Shown piece by piece: positions 63,486 through 64,000 of a stretch of 64,000 bases of DNA. How positions within the stretch are numbered: the stretch's first letter is position 1; each line of letters opens with the position of its first letter. The notes beneath the pieces were generated by a model. It was not told the origin of the DNA, ran no database searches, and saw only the letters and a list, made by a program, of their open reading frames with translations. Position numbers and translations under genes: made by a program. Source of the DNA: Limnochorda sp. LNt (GTDB lineage Bacteria; Bacillota; Limnochordia; Limnochordales; Geochordaceae); assembly GCF_035593265.1 (NCBI RefSeq), contig NZ_CP141614.1, forward strand, positions 1,054,001-1,118,000, written 5' to 3'.

Positions 63486-64000
63486 CTACTCCCATTCCTG
63501 GAGCCTGGCGGGATCGTCGACGACGATGTAGCCCCTCTCGACCCGTATGAGGCCGGCCCGCCGCCATCGGGCCAGCAGGCGGCTCACCGTCTCCCGGGTG
63601 GTGGCGGCCATGCCGGCCAGGTCCTGGTGCGACAGGTGTACTTGGATGCGCACGGCCTCCGGCCGCCCCCCGGCCGGCGCCGGCTCGCCCAGCTGGCGGG
63701 CCAGGCGCAGCAGCACGCGGGCCAGGCGGGCCTGCACCGCCTGCATGCCCATCTCCCGCAACTGGGCATGCAGCCGGCGGATGTGGCGGCCCAGCACCGC
63801 CACCATCTGCACGGCCATTTGGGGCTCCCGGGTGAGCAGGGTGTAGAAGGCCGCTCGCTCCATGACCCAGACCGTGGTCTCCTCCAGCGCCTGGGCGGTG
63901 GCCGGCGCCGGCCCCCCGTCGAGGAAGCCCACATGAGGGAAGAACGTCCCCGGCCCCAGCACGTTGAGCACGTGCTCGCGCCCGTCCGCGTCCATGGTCG
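63486..64000 (-). CDS. Crp/Fnr-family transcriptional regulator (5' end outside the window)
   Basis: At least 170 residues are visible, from within the cyclic-nucleotide-binding-like domain (HVLNVLGPGTFFPHVGFLDGG, VWVMERAAFYTLLTREP) through the long dimer helix (AVLGRHIRRLHAQLREMGMQA) to the C-terminal winged helix (LSHQDLAGMAATTRETVSRLLARW, recognition helix TRETVSRLL). No Cys cluster for oxygen sensing is visible in the part shown. The N terminus lies beyond base 64000. It probably controls the truncated membrane gene behind it and other targets. Confidence 0.9.
   Translation of the reverse strand, partial: TMDADGREHVLNVLGPGTFFPHVGFLDGGPAPATAQALEETTVWVMERAAFYTLLTREPQMAVQMVAVLGRHIRRLHAQLREMGMQAVQARLARVLLRLARQLGEPAPAGGRPEAVRIQVHLSHQDLAGMAATTRETVSRLLARWRRAGLIRVERGYIVVDDPARLQEWE

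Overview
The window is about 70% GC and gene-dense. It looks chromosomal, from a spore-forming, high-GC Bacillota (Firmicutes). The evidence is a GerA/GerB/GerC-type germinant-receptor set, a phosphosulfolactate synthase (sulfolactate is a known spore metabolite in Bacillus), a CIRCE element on groESL, CsoR-, CcpA(cre)- and PhoP-like sites, and NamA-type and Ku/LigD-type genes. Lineages such as Limnochordia, Thermaerobacter or Symbiobacterium would fit. I cannot fix the genus from sequence alone.

Layout. 0-2.2 kb: end of an ABC exporter and a PAP2 phosphatase. 2.3-7.3 kb: two small paralogous proteins and gerB on +, meeting gerA-gerC-small membrane subunit on -. 7.4-8.8 kb: an Old Yellow Enzyme and a Cys-rich membrane protein. 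9.0-17.6 kb: one long + operon: a secreted protein, SatD-like protein, DUF3307 protein, six-hairpin glycosidase, a cupredoxin/beta-helix/membrane fusion, then an ABC ATPase and permease, closed by a strong hairpin. 17.8-25.7 kb: ferredoxin, a broken WYL regulator, an ArsB-like permease, an XRE regulator with an IS630-family element inserted in its stop codon, a GDPD-MFS pair and an arginase-fold protein. 25.7-28.6 kb: a CsoR-type operator, copA and an overlapping YHS/His-tail protein. 28.6-39.1 kb: a YchF-like protein and two glycolate-oxidase-type loci (glcD-glcF and glcD-glcE-glcF) around a truncated malate synthase and an IclR regulator. 39.1-47.8 kb: glycogen phosphorylase, VKOR-DsbA, a GNAT/acyl-CoA synthetase with a frameshift, a PC4-like protein, a BadF-type kinase and a hydrolase. 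47.9-54.3 kb: groESL, carbamate kinase, malate dehydrogenase, ComA and Mrp. 54.2-58.6 kb: an RsfA-like protein, the NHEJ genes (Ku, ligase, polymerase) and GreA. 58.7-59.8 kb: tRNA-Val, tRNA-Asp, a CBS protein and tRNA-Phe. 59.8-63.5 kb: a decaying region with an IS256-family remnant, a Pho-box-preceded PhoX-like gene with a frameshift, a deleted arsC and a truncated membrane gene. A Crp/Fnr gene runs off the end.

How the genes work together. The glc loci would make glyoxylate, and malate synthase would condense it with acetyl-CoA. That malate synthase has lost the C-terminal segment carrying its catalytic Asp, so the route looks broken here unless another copy exists. Cre-like sites flank it. 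Copper handling (copA, YHS protein, the cupredoxin fusion) and oxidative folding (VKOR-DsbA) suggest active metal and redox management at the envelope. Ku plus separate ligase and polymerase proteins form a split LigD-type end-joining system.

Several full-length genes carry one frameshift each (glcF2, acyl-CoA synthetase, phoX) in GC-rich tracts. These may be true mutations or assembly indels. No CRISPR array or phage module is visible.
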